From Streptomyces diacarni (GTDB lineage Bacteria > Actinomycetota > Actinomycetes > Streptomycetales > Streptomycetaceae), in assembly GCF_003323715.1 (NCBI RefSeq), contig NZ_QOIN01000060.1:1-45067 (forward strand): 45,067 nucleotides of DNA, in the 5' to 3' direction. Position numbers and translations under genes: made by a program. Positions within the stretch are counted from its first letter, which is position 1, and every line of letters starts with the position of its first letter. Below are positions 8,042 through 16,326 of this stretch, piece by piece. The notes below the pieces were generated by a model that saw only the letters and a program-made list of their open reading frames with translations, was not told the DNA's origin and searched no databases.

Positions 8042-8677
8042 TCAAGGCAGGTGCAATCCGATGAAGAACATGGAGACGTCGTCCCCGCACTTGGTGGTGT
8101 AGAAGTACCGTTGCACGTCCGTGTAGCTGGCTCCCAATCCCCGTCCCAGCCCTCTGGACTCGCCGAGCCATCGCAGATCCAGCCGGCCGCCGGCAGGGAT
8201 GGACGGCGCCAGTACGGGATTGAGCCACCTCTCCCCGTTCAGCCCATGGGTGAGGCTTGTCTTCTCGGTTTGTGCGACGACGACATTGGTGGCAGGCCCC
8301 GTTCCGACATTCACGAGGCTCCACGTTCCCGCGCTTGTGTGTTCTTGCCCGTTCTCCCATGTGAATTGCAGGACCGGCATCTGGGAGCGGCGAGAGGACG
8401 CGTATCCGAGAATCAACGACCCCAACGACACCAGAACCGCGAAAATCGAGATAGCAATGGTCAGCAACGCCCCTCCACCAGTGCTGCACCGTCGGCCGGT
8501 TCGCCGCGCCCAGCTTGTGAGGTCGAGCAGGGGGTTGTCCAGGGGCCGTCGACCAGCACGCAACGGGCATGCCCGGAATCCGGACCGCCCGGAGCGCGGA
8601 CCGGGTGTGGTGCCGCTCGACTCCACCGTGGTCCCGGCTCCCGACCCCCGCACCGGGCCGGCCCCGGACCGCTTCAC
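8042..8677 (-). CDS. Membrane-anchored protein of unknown function
   Basis: A frame of up to 211 residues. The N-terminal 65 residues look non-coding (Arg/Pro/Gly-rich), so the true start may be a TTG near 8462, preceded by GGAGGGG but with very tight spacing. From there the protein is convincing: a membrane span at about residues 71-93 of the long form (LLTIAISIFAVLVSLGSLIL), then an outside domain with TWSLVNVGTGPATNVVVAQT, a pattern seen in small beta-sandwich domains. It ends in YFYTTKCGDDVSMFFIGLHLP. Many actinobacterial proteins of unknown function have one N-terminal span and such a domain. No partner gene is adjacent. Confidence 0.55.
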   Translation of the reverse strand: MKRSGAGPVRGSGAGTTVESSGTTPGPRSGRSGFRACPLRAGRRPLDNPLLDLTSWARRTGRRCSTGGGALLTIAISIFAVLVSLGSLILGYASSRRSQMPVLQFTWENGQEHTSAGTWSLVNVGTGPATNVVVAQTEKTSLTHGLNGERWLNPVLAPSIPAGGRLDLRWLGESRGLGRGLGASYTDVQRYFYTTKCGDDVSMFFIGLHLP

Positions 8678-9805
8678 GAAGCCGGTATCGCTTGACTACT
8701 TACCGTCCTTTCTGTCCGCACGCGCCAAGCGTTCCTCGGCATAGCGCACACAGCCGGCCTCAGCTGAGGGCACCGCCTACAGGCGGCGAGCGGTGCCGGC
8801 CGGGCCCCGCACGTAGGCCGTCCCGCAGGTGCCGCGTACACCGCCGACGGACACGCTGACCTCCACGTGGCAGAACCCGCGTCCATTCGCCCGGTCCTCC
8901 CCCGCGCACACGGGCGGCGTTCGCTTCTCCCCCTTGCTTTCCCCTTCCGCTCTCGGCCCTCCCGCGCGCAGACGGGCGGCGTGACGCCATCGGCCCTACA
9001 CGCGCATGCCGAACCCGGTGGCCTTCCGAGTACGAAAAGAAGCGATACCACGGTCCGCGCTCCTCACCCCGGTGTCAGGACAAGCCCTCGCCCCGACCAC
9101 ACCCCCCGACCCGCGCCCGCCGCCACCGGCTCCGCGGCCCCCGGCCCGCCGCCTCACGCCGAACTGCCCGGCCCGCGCCCCCCACTCAGGACGAACTGTC
9201 CGGCACACCTCCACCCGCCGCGGGTCCCGGCCGGCTGGTCGGCCCAGGCGGGTGCCACATCAGGGCCGTGGACAGCCGCAGCAGACCCGGCACCTCCCCG
9301 ACGCCCTCGCCCTCGTCCGCTGGCACGTCCGTCCGACTCGCCGGCACGCGCAAGGCAGGCCTCGAGGGCCGGTTCCTGGTTCACGTCCCCCTCAGGGGTG
9401 AACGAGCCGGGGTGGCCGTGGCCCCCAGGAGGGGGATGGTGCTGCGCTTGCGCAGGACGGTGTCGACCTCGGCACACTCGCCGTCGGGCAGCAGACCGAC
9501 CGGTGAGCACAGCCACCCAGGCGACGGCCTGACACCGGCAGCGGGCGAAAACCCCAGGAGACGCCACCGGGGAAGCAGACCGCGGCCGCCACCACATCCG
9601 CGCACTTGAAGCGCACTGAGATGGCACTGAGGTGAGCGGCCACACCAGGCAGCAGCCGCCTCACTGTTACCAAGCGCGGACACAAACCGGTGAACAACAT
9701 CCACCTCAAAGCCATCTCACACGGTGTAGCGCACAGCAGACCCGGACGGCGCCGGTCACGACAAGGACCGGCCCCGCACATCGAGACCTTGGGGAGATTC
9801 CCGCC
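8678..9805. other. Long gap before the lipoprotein gene
   Basis: All frames in this 1.1-kb stretch give Arg/Pro-rich translations with no family resemblance or ribosome binding site. The segment just before 9806 forms the leader of the lipoprotein gene. I see no RNA gene and no clear mobile element. Confidence 0.45.
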
Positions 9806-10414
9806 ATGACAACCCGCCGCACCCGCCGCAGCGCCCGCTCCGCCACCCTGCTCGCGGTGGCCGCCGCCGCGGCGTTCTCTGTGACCGCCTGCCAAAGCGG
9901 TGACAACGACGCGTCCGGCCCCCACAAGGCCAGCACCAGCACCAGCACCAGCACCCAGTCCCAGGCGCAGAACGACAGCGCCTCCCTCACGTCCAAGAAC
10001 GCTTCTGCGGCTCGCACCCAGACCCTGGTCGACGGGAGCAAGGCCAAGATCTCCAAGCTCGACGGCCAGCACTACCGCGCCGAGATTGTCAGTGACGGTG
10101 CTGTGGTCGCGACGCTGGACGCCGACGGACGCGATGCGGGGATGGACGGCAACGGCATGTTCGTCACCCTCACCCCGGGTGGTCAGATCTCCTCGTGGAT
10201 GGACGCCGGTCAGCAGGGACCTGGCACCTTCAACCTCGAAGGCGGCTGGAAGGCCAAGATCACCAAGCAGGACGAGGACCACTACCGCGCCCAGATCATC
10301 GGGCAGGACGGCGTCATGGGCACGATCGACGCCAACGGACACGACGCAGGCCTCGACGCCAACGGCGTATCCATCGTCCTCACCACCGGCGGCCTCATCA
10401 GCTCCCACAAGTAA
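9806..10414 (+). CDS. Secreted lipoprotein with a duplicated domain
   Basis: A 202-residue protein starting at ATG 9806 after GGGGAG. It has a basic N-terminus (MTTRRTRRSARS), a hydrophobic core and a lipobox, SVTAC, with Cys29 as the likely lipidated residue. A Ser/Thr linker (about 42-72, including STSTSTST) leads to two copies of one domain of about 55 residues, with a period of 70: GSKAKISKLDGQHYRAEIV from 77 and GWKAKITKQDEDHYRAQII from 147. Each copy continues with a DADGRDAGMD or DANGHDAGLD motif and a GGQISS or GGLISS end. The second copy stops only two residues before the C-terminus. No family is recognised. The gene stands alone. Confidence 0.8.
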   Translation: MTTRRTRRSARSATLLAVAAAAAFSVTACQSGDNDASGPHKASTSTSTSTQSQAQNDSASLTSKNASAARTQTLVDGSKAKISKLDGQHYRAEIVSDGAVVATLDADGRDAGMDGNGMFVTLTPGGQISSWMDAGQQGPGTFNLEGGWKAKITKQDEDHYRAQIIGQDGVMGTIDANGHDAGLDANGVSIVLTTGGLISSHK

Positions 10415-11464
10415 GACCCCGACCAAGCCCGGGCGGGCCAGAGACGGGTGCAGTGGGCGACGGTCCAGGGCCTGCCCGCCGGAGGACCGGCCAGGCGGTG
10501 GCGTCTGGCGGGCCACCGGGACCCGATGGTCGCGGTGTGCTCGGTGGAGAACGAACCGGTACCGGCGAGTTGGCGGCCGCCACCACCGACCCGATCCAGC
10601 TCGGCCTGTGGACCGGAGCCGAACCGGTCGTCGTACTCGCCACATACGCCTCTCCGACGGACCGCAAGAACCCCGCTGGCCCGTCGGGCCCGACGGGCCA
10701 GCGGAAAGTCGAGCCGCTGAAGGCTGCCCTGACGGGCGGAGACGAGCGCTACGGGCAGCAGATGGCAGGCCGCGACCTCGCCCTCGTGGATAAGGGCCCC
10801 ACGGCACCGCCGGTGCTCTTGGGAACCCACGGGCGGCGAACACGAGCATGGTCGACGACCCGGAGGGGCGCCTACGGACTGGCTCGCAGAGCTGGGGCTC
10901 TCGGAGGCGATCGAGCGCGAGCTCCTCGCCGGCTGTTCGATGGTCTCGTCGAGGGTGCCGGCCGCATCGGCCCGCACGGGTGAAGGATGGCTCGGATGCG
11001 CACCCGAGCGTCCGGATGGCCGGTTGGGGGTTCAGCGGACCGTTCGGCCCGTGCACAGGCCACGTATGCGAGGCACCTCATAAGACGTCCCCAGCAGCAC
11101 ACACGCTGCACCAGCCGCACCACACAAAACGGTCGACCGACCCCGGAATGGTTCGCCACCGCAGTCCACTCCACCGAGGGCATGCTCCACCTGGACGTAC
11201 GCCAGTCCGGCAACGGCATCCTGATCACCTCCTCACCTGCCGAGATCGACGGTGACCCGGCAACCTGGCCCTTGCGGCTGCACAACGAGGACAACGGCAA
11301 GGGGCCGAACGAGTGGAGCGCGGCCCTCGCACCCGAGGCGGCCCCAGACATCGGTGGACGCGGTGCACGGCAATGGCACAACTGATCAGCCAATCAGCCG
11401 GGAAAGCGCCACCCGAGAAGGAACTGGGACAGGCCCCACGTCAGCTCCCCGCCCTGCACAGGCC
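10415..11464. other. Decayed or non-coding stretch
   Basis: Several overlapping frames run through, but none is secure. Plus-strand pieces such as QLGLWTGAEPVVVLATYA (about 10600) and PEWFATAVHSTEGMLHLDVR (about 11145-11205) look protein-like for 20 to 60 residues and then lose quality. The second sits in a frame running from 10987 to 11385 that could be a small hypothetical gene. I regard the stretch as gene remains. Confidence 0.35.
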
Positions 11465-11884
11465 TCAGCCCCGAACGCCCGCTGTCCGCTGTCCGCTGTC
11501 CGCTACAGACCAGGCCTTCGCCACCCCTGCGCTGCAGGCCCGGGCTACCGCGTGAGACACCAGGGACAGACCAACTCCAGCAGGACGCACTACGCGCCAG
11601 GAGCCGCGGCACAGCCACCGTCGCCGACACCGCACAGCGGCATCGTTGGACAGCAACTCACCCACCTCCAGCGGCCCCTCCCCGTCACAACGCGGACACT
11701 GACACTCCGGAAGCGCCGCCCACCGCTCCATGCACTGCCCGCCGGGCCAGGAGATGGGGAACTGACAGTCATGACAGCACCCCCACCACGGCCCGCCCAC
11801 CACACGACAGCCAGCACACCTCACCCACACGTTCTCACCATCGAAGCAACCGTTGAGCGCGACCACGAACAACACCCGAAACAC
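11465..11884 (-). CDS. Possible cysteine-rich zinc-ribbon-like protein
   Basis: Starting at GTG 11884, ten bases after GGAGG, this frame encodes 139 residues. The N-terminus is hydrophobic (VFRVLFVVALNGCF). Residues about 19-90 hold several CxxC pairs: RCAGC, CCHDC and CQCPRC, then VRCRRRWLC. Paired CxxC motifs suggest zinc ribbons. The last 45 residues look less protein-like. A long frame also runs on the opposite strand, but its translation is poor. No family is recognised and there is no operon partner. Overall I rate a real gene as possible rather than likely. Confidence 0.35.
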   Translation of the reverse strand: MFRVLFVVALNGCFDGENVWVRCAGCRVVGGPWWGCCHDCQFPISWPGGQCMERWAALPECQCPRCDGEGPLEVGELLSNDAAVRCRRRWLCRGSWRVVRPAGVGLSLVSHAVARACSAGVAKAWSVADSGQRTAGVRG

Positions 11885-12508
11885 ACCCCGGCCCCCTCCA
11901 AGCCAACCTGCCGAGACCAACCTGCCGCACCCCACCGGCCACCAACAGAGGACCTCTCCTGGCCTGGACACGCCAGAGTCCGCTCCTGCCTCATCATCTC
12001 CGCTCAGAGAAGGACCCGGACTCCTCACCTCGCCGCCAGGACGATCCCCGACCACGCGCCCGGAAGCCCCCGCCCCCGCCGCCGCCGCCGACAGCGGACA
12101 ACAGACAACGAGGAGACCCTGCATGCTCGAGACCGGTGGTTCCCGAGGACTGCAGCAGTCCAACTTGCATGGCAGACGGTTCAAGCTCGCTCCACGACCG
12201 GCCACCCGCAGCGCTACACCTGCCTGACATCCGCCGTCAACGGCCAGTGGCAATACCCCCGTGCCGGCCACTTGGCGAGGAGCCGTCGGCGGCCGCCGAT
12301 AGTCACTCCGCGTCGATGTTCCACGCCGCTCAGCGGCTCACAGGTGAGCACAAAAGGAGACTCCGGCATGCTCGATACGGCGACGGCAACGGGTGACCCG
12401 GCGATGAAAGGACCTGGCTCCCGGTCGCACCCAAGTGCGGGTTCTTGCAACTGCCGTAGCGGCATGTGGTGCCCTCGAGACACCACCGCAAGAAAGGCTC
12501 GCTCCGCG
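11885..12508. other. Leader region of the MerR-type regulator with two similar short start sites
   Basis: Two places look like translation starts: GAGGAGA before ATGCTCGAGACC at 12123, and AAAGGAGA before ATGCTCGATACG at 12368. The first opens a 34-codon frame ending at 12227. The second is in frame with the regulator that starts at 12509 and would add 47 residues, including CNCRSGMWC. I cannot tell whether these are leader peptides, an alternative start or chance. Nothing else is evident. Confidence 0.35.
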
Positions 12509-13360
12509 ATGTACCCTCCCGTCACACCTCCCCGCCAGGTCAAGATCGGTGATGCCGCCGCCTTCGCCGGTACCACCCCACGCGCCATCCGCCACTACCA
12601 CCAGATCGGTCTGCTGCCCGAACCTGAGCGAGGCGGGGACGGTCGCCGCCGCTACGACTACGACGACATGATCCGTCTGCTGTGGATCCGCAAGATGGCG
12701 CAGGCCGGAATCAGCCTGGACGACATCCGGACCGCCTTCGACGGAGCCCAGAACATCGAGGAGACCCTGGGCCGACTGGGAGACACCCTGGCCACACAGG
12801 AAGCCGACATCAAGCAACAGCGCGCGGCAATCCAGCGCCTGCAGACCGTAGGCAGCCCGCTGGGCCTGCTCTCCTCACCGGTGACAGACCGGCTCAGCCA
12901 CCTGCCCACGGGGGCACTACGCACCTCCGACCTGGACGCCCTACTGGTCACGGAACGGATCTTCGGACCGTTGGGAGCCGCCGTCCAAGCCAGCACCTTC
13001 ATCGCGCTGGCCACCCACCCCGACCTGCGAGCCGAAGCAGACCAACTCGACGCGGCCGACGCCGCCCTCGACGACAGCGTCGATCCCGACGACCCACGTG
13101 TCGAAGAACTCGCCACGCAGCACCACACCCACCACAAAGCCCTGACACAGACCATCGAGGCGGACGGGCTGGACGCGGCCGAGGAAAACCTCTTCGAAAG
13201 CTACGACGCCGACCAGACCCGCGACGAAGACACCCGAACGAGCGCCTTCGAAGCAGTCACCAAAATGCCCTACACCTACTCCCCCGCCCGGATCCGCTGC
13301 CTTCAACTCACCGCACAACTCCTTACCCAAGACCACCAAAACACCCCGGACGACCGCTAA
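12509..13360 (+). CDS. MerR-family transcriptional regulator
   Basis: A 283-residue protein from ATG 12509. Residues 11-80 form a MerR winged helix: VKIGDAAAFAGTTPRAIRHY, then HQIGLLPEPERGGDGRRRYD, then IRLLWIRKMAQAGISLDDI. A coiled-coil linker (about 90-118, LATQEADIKQQRAAIQRL) follows, as is usual for dimerisation. The C-terminal 160 residues are acidic and helical, with no Cys signature of metal sensors, so the effector is unknown. Family members bend the DNA of a promoter with a long spacer. No target gene is adjacent: downstream lies an IS110 element. The start is uncertain, because an in-frame ATG at 12368 has the better ribosome binding site (AAAGGAGA) and would add 47 residues that do not resemble MerR proteins. 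Confidence 0.85.
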   Translation: MYPPVTPPRQVKIGDAAAFAGTTPRAIRHYHQIGLLPEPERGGDGRRRYDYDDMIRLLWIRKMAQAGISLDDIRTAFDGAQNIEETLGRLGDTLATQEADIKQQRAAIQRLQTVGSPLGLLSSPVTDRLSHLPTGALRTSDLDALLVTERIFGPLGAAVQASTFIALATHPDLRAEADQLDAADAALDDSVDPDDPRVEELATQHHTHHKALTQTIEADGLDAAEENLFESYDADQTRDEDTRTSAFEAVTKMPYTYSPARIRCLQLTAQLLTQDHQNTPDDR

Positions 13361-13392
13361 CCACCAACGCCAGACACCCACCAACCGCCCAG

Positions 13393-13659
13393 CCCCCGTT
13401 ATGTTTTCTGCGGTCCTGCAAGAGGGCCGCTGGCCTCCGGGCCCGGCATGTCTGTTGCCCCCTGTCGAACGGATGACCTGGGGGGTGGTGTCACCGGGCC
13501 CGGGAGGCGCCGTTGGAGACGCTGATGAGAGGTCCGACTACCGCCTGGCCTGGCGCAATGCCCGGCCGCTTGCGGGCGGCAGGTCTGCATAACGTGGATG
13601 CGCGCATACGACGCCAACGCCCTGGCCAGCACCACACGAACCCCGCTCGGGAGGATGGA
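13393..13659 (+). ncRNA. Candidate bridge-RNA region of IS110 copy A
   Basis: In IS110-group elements the long non-coding end before the transposase gene is transcribed into a bridge RNA, whose two loops pair with target and donor DNA. This stretch is the right size and place. Much of it is conserved with copy B (for example GTTTTCTGCGGTCCTGCAAG, GGCCTCCGGGCCCGGCATG, GGTGGTGTCACCGGGCCC, GGAGACGCTGAT), while short blocks differ. Conserved stems with variable loops are what a bridge RNA would show. The exact ends are not defined. Confidence 0.4.
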
Positions 13660-14862
13660 TTGGACGACATCGACGACGTGGGCGTCTTCCTCGGCCTGGA
13701 CGTCGGCAAGAGCACCCACCACGGGCACGGGCTCACCCCGGCCGGCAAGAAGGTCTTCGACAAGCAGCTGCCCAACAGCGAGCCGAAGCTGCGGGCCCTC
13801 TTCGATAAGCTGGCCACGAAGTTCGGCACCGTGCTGGTTATCGTGGACCAGCCCGCCTCCATCGGAGCTCTGCCCCTGACCGTCGCCCGGGAGGCCGGCT
13901 GCAAGGTCGCCTACCTGCCCGGCCTGTCCATGCGGCGGATCGCCGACCTCTACCCAGGCGAGGCCAAGACCGACGCCAAGGACGCCGCAGTGATCGCGGA
14001 CGCCGCCCGGACCATGCCGCACACCCTGCGCTCGCTTCAGCTGACCGACGAGATCACCGCTGAGCTGACCGTCCTGGTCGGCTTCGACCAGGACCTGGCA
14101 GCCGAGGCCACCCGCACCTCCAACCGCATCCGGGGCCTGCTCACCCAGTTCCACCCCAGCCTGGAACGCGTCCTTGGCCCACGCCTGGACCACCCCGCCG
14201 TGACCTGGATGCTGGAACGCTACGGGTCCCCAGCCAGCTTGCGGAAGGCTGGTCGCCGCAGGCTCGTCGAAGTGATCCGGCCCAAGGCCCCACGCCTGGC
14301 CGCCCGACTGATCGACGAGGTCTTCGACGCGCTCGACGAACAGACCGTCGTCGTCCCGGGCACGGAGGCGGCGGCGCTGATCGTCCCCAGCCTGGCCCAG
14401 TCCCTGACCGCCGTGCTTGACCAGCGGCGCCTGCTGGAGAAACGACTCGACGAGCTGCTGGAGGCACACCCTCTTTCCGCCGTCCTGACGTCGATGCCCG
14501 GCATCGGCGTCAGGACCGCGGCCCGCCTCCTCATCGACGTCGGGGACGGCACCAAGTTCCCCTCCGCTGCCCACCTCACCGCCTATGCGGGCCTCGCCCC
14601 GACGACCCGCAGTTCAGGCTCTTCGATCCGCGGCGAACAGCCCTCTCACAGAGGAAACAAACAGCTCAAGCGCGCCTTCTTCCTCTCCGCGTTCGCAGCC
14701 CTCCACGACCCCGACTCCCGCGCCTACTACGACATGAAGATCAAGGAGGGCAAGCACCACACTCAGGCCCTGCTCGGCCTCGCCCGACGCCGAGCCGACG
14801 TGCTGTTCGCGATGCTCCGCGACGGCACCCTCTACGAACCCAGAACCCCACGCCTCGCTTGA
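13660..14862 (+). CDS. IS110-family transposase (DEDD type)
   Basis: A 400-residue protein, the usual family length. The start is TTG at 13660, with GGGAGG five bases upstream; the nearby ATG is out of frame. The N-terminal RuvC-like domain shows GVFLGLDVGKS with the first catalytic Asp, VIVDQPASIG and the KTDAKDA motif at about 109-115. The C-terminal Tnp_20 domain shows SMPGIGVRTAARLL and the HLTAYAGLAPTTRSSGSS motif with the conserved Ser region, then GNKQLKRAFFLSAFA. It catalyses RNA-guided recombination of the element. No frameshift or stop is present, so it should be active. Confidence 0.93.
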   Translation: MDDIDDVGVFLGLDVGKSTHHGHGLTPAGKKVFDKQLPNSEPKLRALFDKLATKFGTVLVIVDQPASIGALPLTVAREAGCKVAYLPGLSMRRIADLYPGEAKTDAKDAAVIADAARTMPHTLRSLQLTDEITAELTVLVGFDQDLAAEATRTSNRIRGLLTQFHPSLERVLGPRLDHPAVTWMLERYGSPASLRKAGRRRLVEVIRPKAPRLAARLIDEVFDALDEQTVVVPGTEAAALIVPSLAQSLTAVLDQRRLLEKRLDELLEAHPLSAVLTSMPGIGVRTAARLLIDVGDGTKFPSAAHLTAYAGLAPTTRSSGSSIRGEQPSHRGNKQLKRAFFLSAFAALHDPDSRAYYDMKIKEGKHHTQALLGLARRRADVLFAMLRDGTLYEPRTPRLA

Positions 14863-14880
14863 CGAAAGACATAGAGGCAC

Positions 14881-15097
14881 CCCCCGTTATGTTTTCTGCG
14901 GTCCTGCAAGAGGATCGCTGGCCTCCGGGCCCGGCATGACTTTTGCCCCCTGTCGTTCGTATGACCTGGAGGGTGGTGTCACCGGGCCCGAGGGGTGCCG
15001 TCGGAGACGCTGATAAGAGGACCGGCCATCGCCTGACCTGGTGCAACACCGGGTCACCTGCGAGGCAGGCATGCCATCGACGAGATGCGAGGGCACC
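14881..15097 (+). ncRNA. Candidate bridge-RNA region of IS110 copy B
   Basis: Homologous to 13393-13659 but about 50 bases shorter before the transposase start. It gives a natural comparison for finding the conserved scaffold and the variable guide loops. It may be unused, since the local transposase is broken. Confidence 0.35.
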
Positions 15098-15545
15098 ATG
15101 ACCGACACCAGCGAAGTGGGCGTCTTCCTCAGCCTGGACGTGGGCAAGACTGCCCATCACGGCCACGGGCTAACACCGGGCGGCAAGAAGATCTTCGACA
15201 AGCAGCTGCCCAACAGCGAACCGAAACTGCGGGCCGTCTTCGACAAGCTCACCGCCAAGTTCGGCACCGTCCTGATCGTCGTGGACCAGCCCGCCTCCAT
15301 CGGCGCCCTTCCCCTCACGGTCGCTCGGGACGCCGGGATGCCAGGTCGCCTACCTGCCCGGACTGGCGATGCGGCGGATCGCCGACCTGTACCCCCGGCG
15401 AAGCCAAAACCGACGCCAAGGACGCCGCCGCCATCGCCGACGCCGCCCGCACCATGCCCCACACCCTGCGCACGCTGGACGCGGGCGAGGGGACCACAGC
15501 CGAGCTGACCTGCCTGGTCGGCTTCGACCAGGACCTGGCAGCGTC
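15098..15545 (+). pseudogene. Truncated, frameshifted IS110-family transposase
   Basis: ATG 15098 opens a protein clearly related to the intact copy (GVFLSLDVGKTAHHGHGLTP, KQLPNSEPKLRAVFDKL). An extra base near 15339 (GACGCCGGGATGCC against GAGGCCGGCTGC in copy A) shifts the frame. A second insertion in TACCCCCGGCGAAG (about 15390-15403) shifts it again, after which DAKDAAAIADAARTMPHTLR continues. The gene then ends abruptly at about 15545. About a third of the protein remains, and the C-terminal catalytic part is lost. Confidence 0.88.
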
Positions 15546-15841
15546 CGCCATGCTCGGCGCCCGCTGTTGTCGGCGAAGTACGTCAGGTGAACGATGCCCT
15601 GAGCGAGTACGACCCCGGACATCTCGCTGACCTCGACCGGAGAATCCGGGTCCACTGAACCGGCACTCGTCACGGTGAGAATCGACGTCGCATCCCAACG
15701 CCTGCCAGACGCTCCGAACTCGGCGAACTCCGGGTCCAGAAGCTCCGAGACCAGGACCGGGGAAGTGCGCACGTCAGGGTCGAGAAGCCGCATCTCCGCC
15801 GCGATGGCTGCCTGAACGGCCCGTTCACTCTCGTCTGCCAT
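15546..15841 (-). pseudogene. NTF2-like (DUF4440-type) gene truncated by the IS110 remnant
   Basis: From ATG 15841 the protein reads MADESERAVQAAIAAEMRLL, LLDPEFAEFGASGRRWD and VVLAQGIVHLTYFADNSG, which is the pattern of the NTF2/SnoaL-like DUF4440 family. After NSGRRAWR the expected C-terminal strand (usually SSxWRR then WRLYFHQG) is replaced by sequence antisense to the transposase. About 97 of the usual 120 or so residues remain. It follows the 57-residue gene by nine bases on the same strand. Confidence 0.75.
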
Positions 15842-15850
15842 GCATGGATC

Positions 15851-16024
15851 CTACGGACGGACCCCGCCCCGCCCCGCCCAAACGAAAATGACCAACTCCG
15901 CGAGCAGCCGCTCACCATGCCCGCTTTGCACTAGAACAGCCAGTGCGTCATCGTCACCGCCCCACGCCGCTTCCAGCACAGCAACCGCGCGCATGACCTG
16001 GTCCGCGGTCAGCTGTGTTGGCAT
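15851..16024 (-). CDS. Small protein of unknown function (57 residues)
   Basis: ATG at 16024-16022 opens MPTQLTADQVMRAVAVLEAA, then WGGDDDALAVLVQSGHGERL and a short hydrophobic end (LAELVIFVWAG). The make-up is that of a compact helical protein and clearly coding. The stop lies nine bases before the NTF2-like gene, so the two were probably one transcript. It is too short for most gene finders. No family is recognised. Confidence 0.5.
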   Translation of the reverse strand: MPTQLTADQVMRAVAVLEAAWGGDDDALAVLVQSGHGERLLAELVIFVWAGRGGVRP

Positions 16025-16242
16025 GGGCTACACCGTAGCCACCCCAGCACGACCCCGGGCGGGACTCCAAGCAGACGCCCTCTGGACGAGTCAAGATCCT
16101 CGGGCGGGCAGCCGCGGCGTTCGTCCTCCCCGTCACATCCGGACCTGAAGATGCGGTGCTGATCTGCTTCGCCGACGTCACTGTCCTCGACGGTCTCTGC
16201 GACCACTGCAACCAGGCCGTATCTCCGCGCCAGCCGGGCCAT
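16009..16242 (-). CDS. Possible small protein overlapping the 57-residue gene
   Basis: A 77-codon frame from ATG 16242 (MARLARRYGLVAVVAETVED, SDVGEADQHRIF). Its end overlaps the next start by 16 bases, as in a coupled operon. GAGGAA lies immediately before ATG, which is too close for a good ribosome binding site. The second half (CPPEDLDSSRGRLLGVPPG) is less convincing. It could be a remnant. Confidence 0.3.
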   Translation of the reverse strand: MARLARRYGLVAVVAETVEDSDVGEADQHRIFRSGCDGEDERRGCPPEDLDSSRGRLLGVPPGVVLGWLRCSPCQHS

Positions 16243-16326
16243 TTCCTCGGCAGATCAGTGCCCCAGTCCAGGCCACCCTGCTGCTGGTCACCGAGATCCC
16301 CAGGAAACCTGGCGAGCAGTAGGTTC

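Larger units (their letters stand above)
13393..14880 (+). mobile_element. IS110-family insertion sequence, complete copy (A)
   Basis: The boundaries come from comparison with the second copy: both left ends start with CCCCCGTTATGTTTTCTGCG (13393 and 14881). The element has a left non-coding end of about 267 bases, one transposase gene and a right end of only about 18 bases. IS110 elements lack terminal inverted repeats and normally make no target duplication, which fits. Its right end abuts the left end of copy B directly, so the two are in head-to-tail tandem. Confidence 0.75.
14881..15545 (+). mobile_element. IS110-family insertion sequence, truncated copy (B)
   Basis: A related but not identical element directly after copy A. 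It keeps the left end and the first 450 bases of the transposase gene. Similarity to copy A ends at about 15541, just after GACCTGGCAGC, and the right half is missing. The DNA beyond is the interrupted 3' side of a minus-strand NTF2-like gene. Confidence 0.75.

Noticed and set aside
10195..10983. Plus-strand frame of 262 codons after the lipoprotein
   Set aside because: It overlaps the lipoprotein out of frame and then degrades; the short protein-like part around 10560-10650 cannot be given ends.
11252..12367. Upstream extension of the MerR-type frame (702 codons in all)
   Set aside because: The extension is Pro/Thr/Arg-rich with no similarity; MerR proteins start close to the helix-turn-helix.
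13598..13879. ATG frame at the start of the IS110 transposase
   Set aside because: The ATG next to the ribosome binding site is in the wrong frame; the TTG in the correct frame at 13660 gives the catalytic domain.
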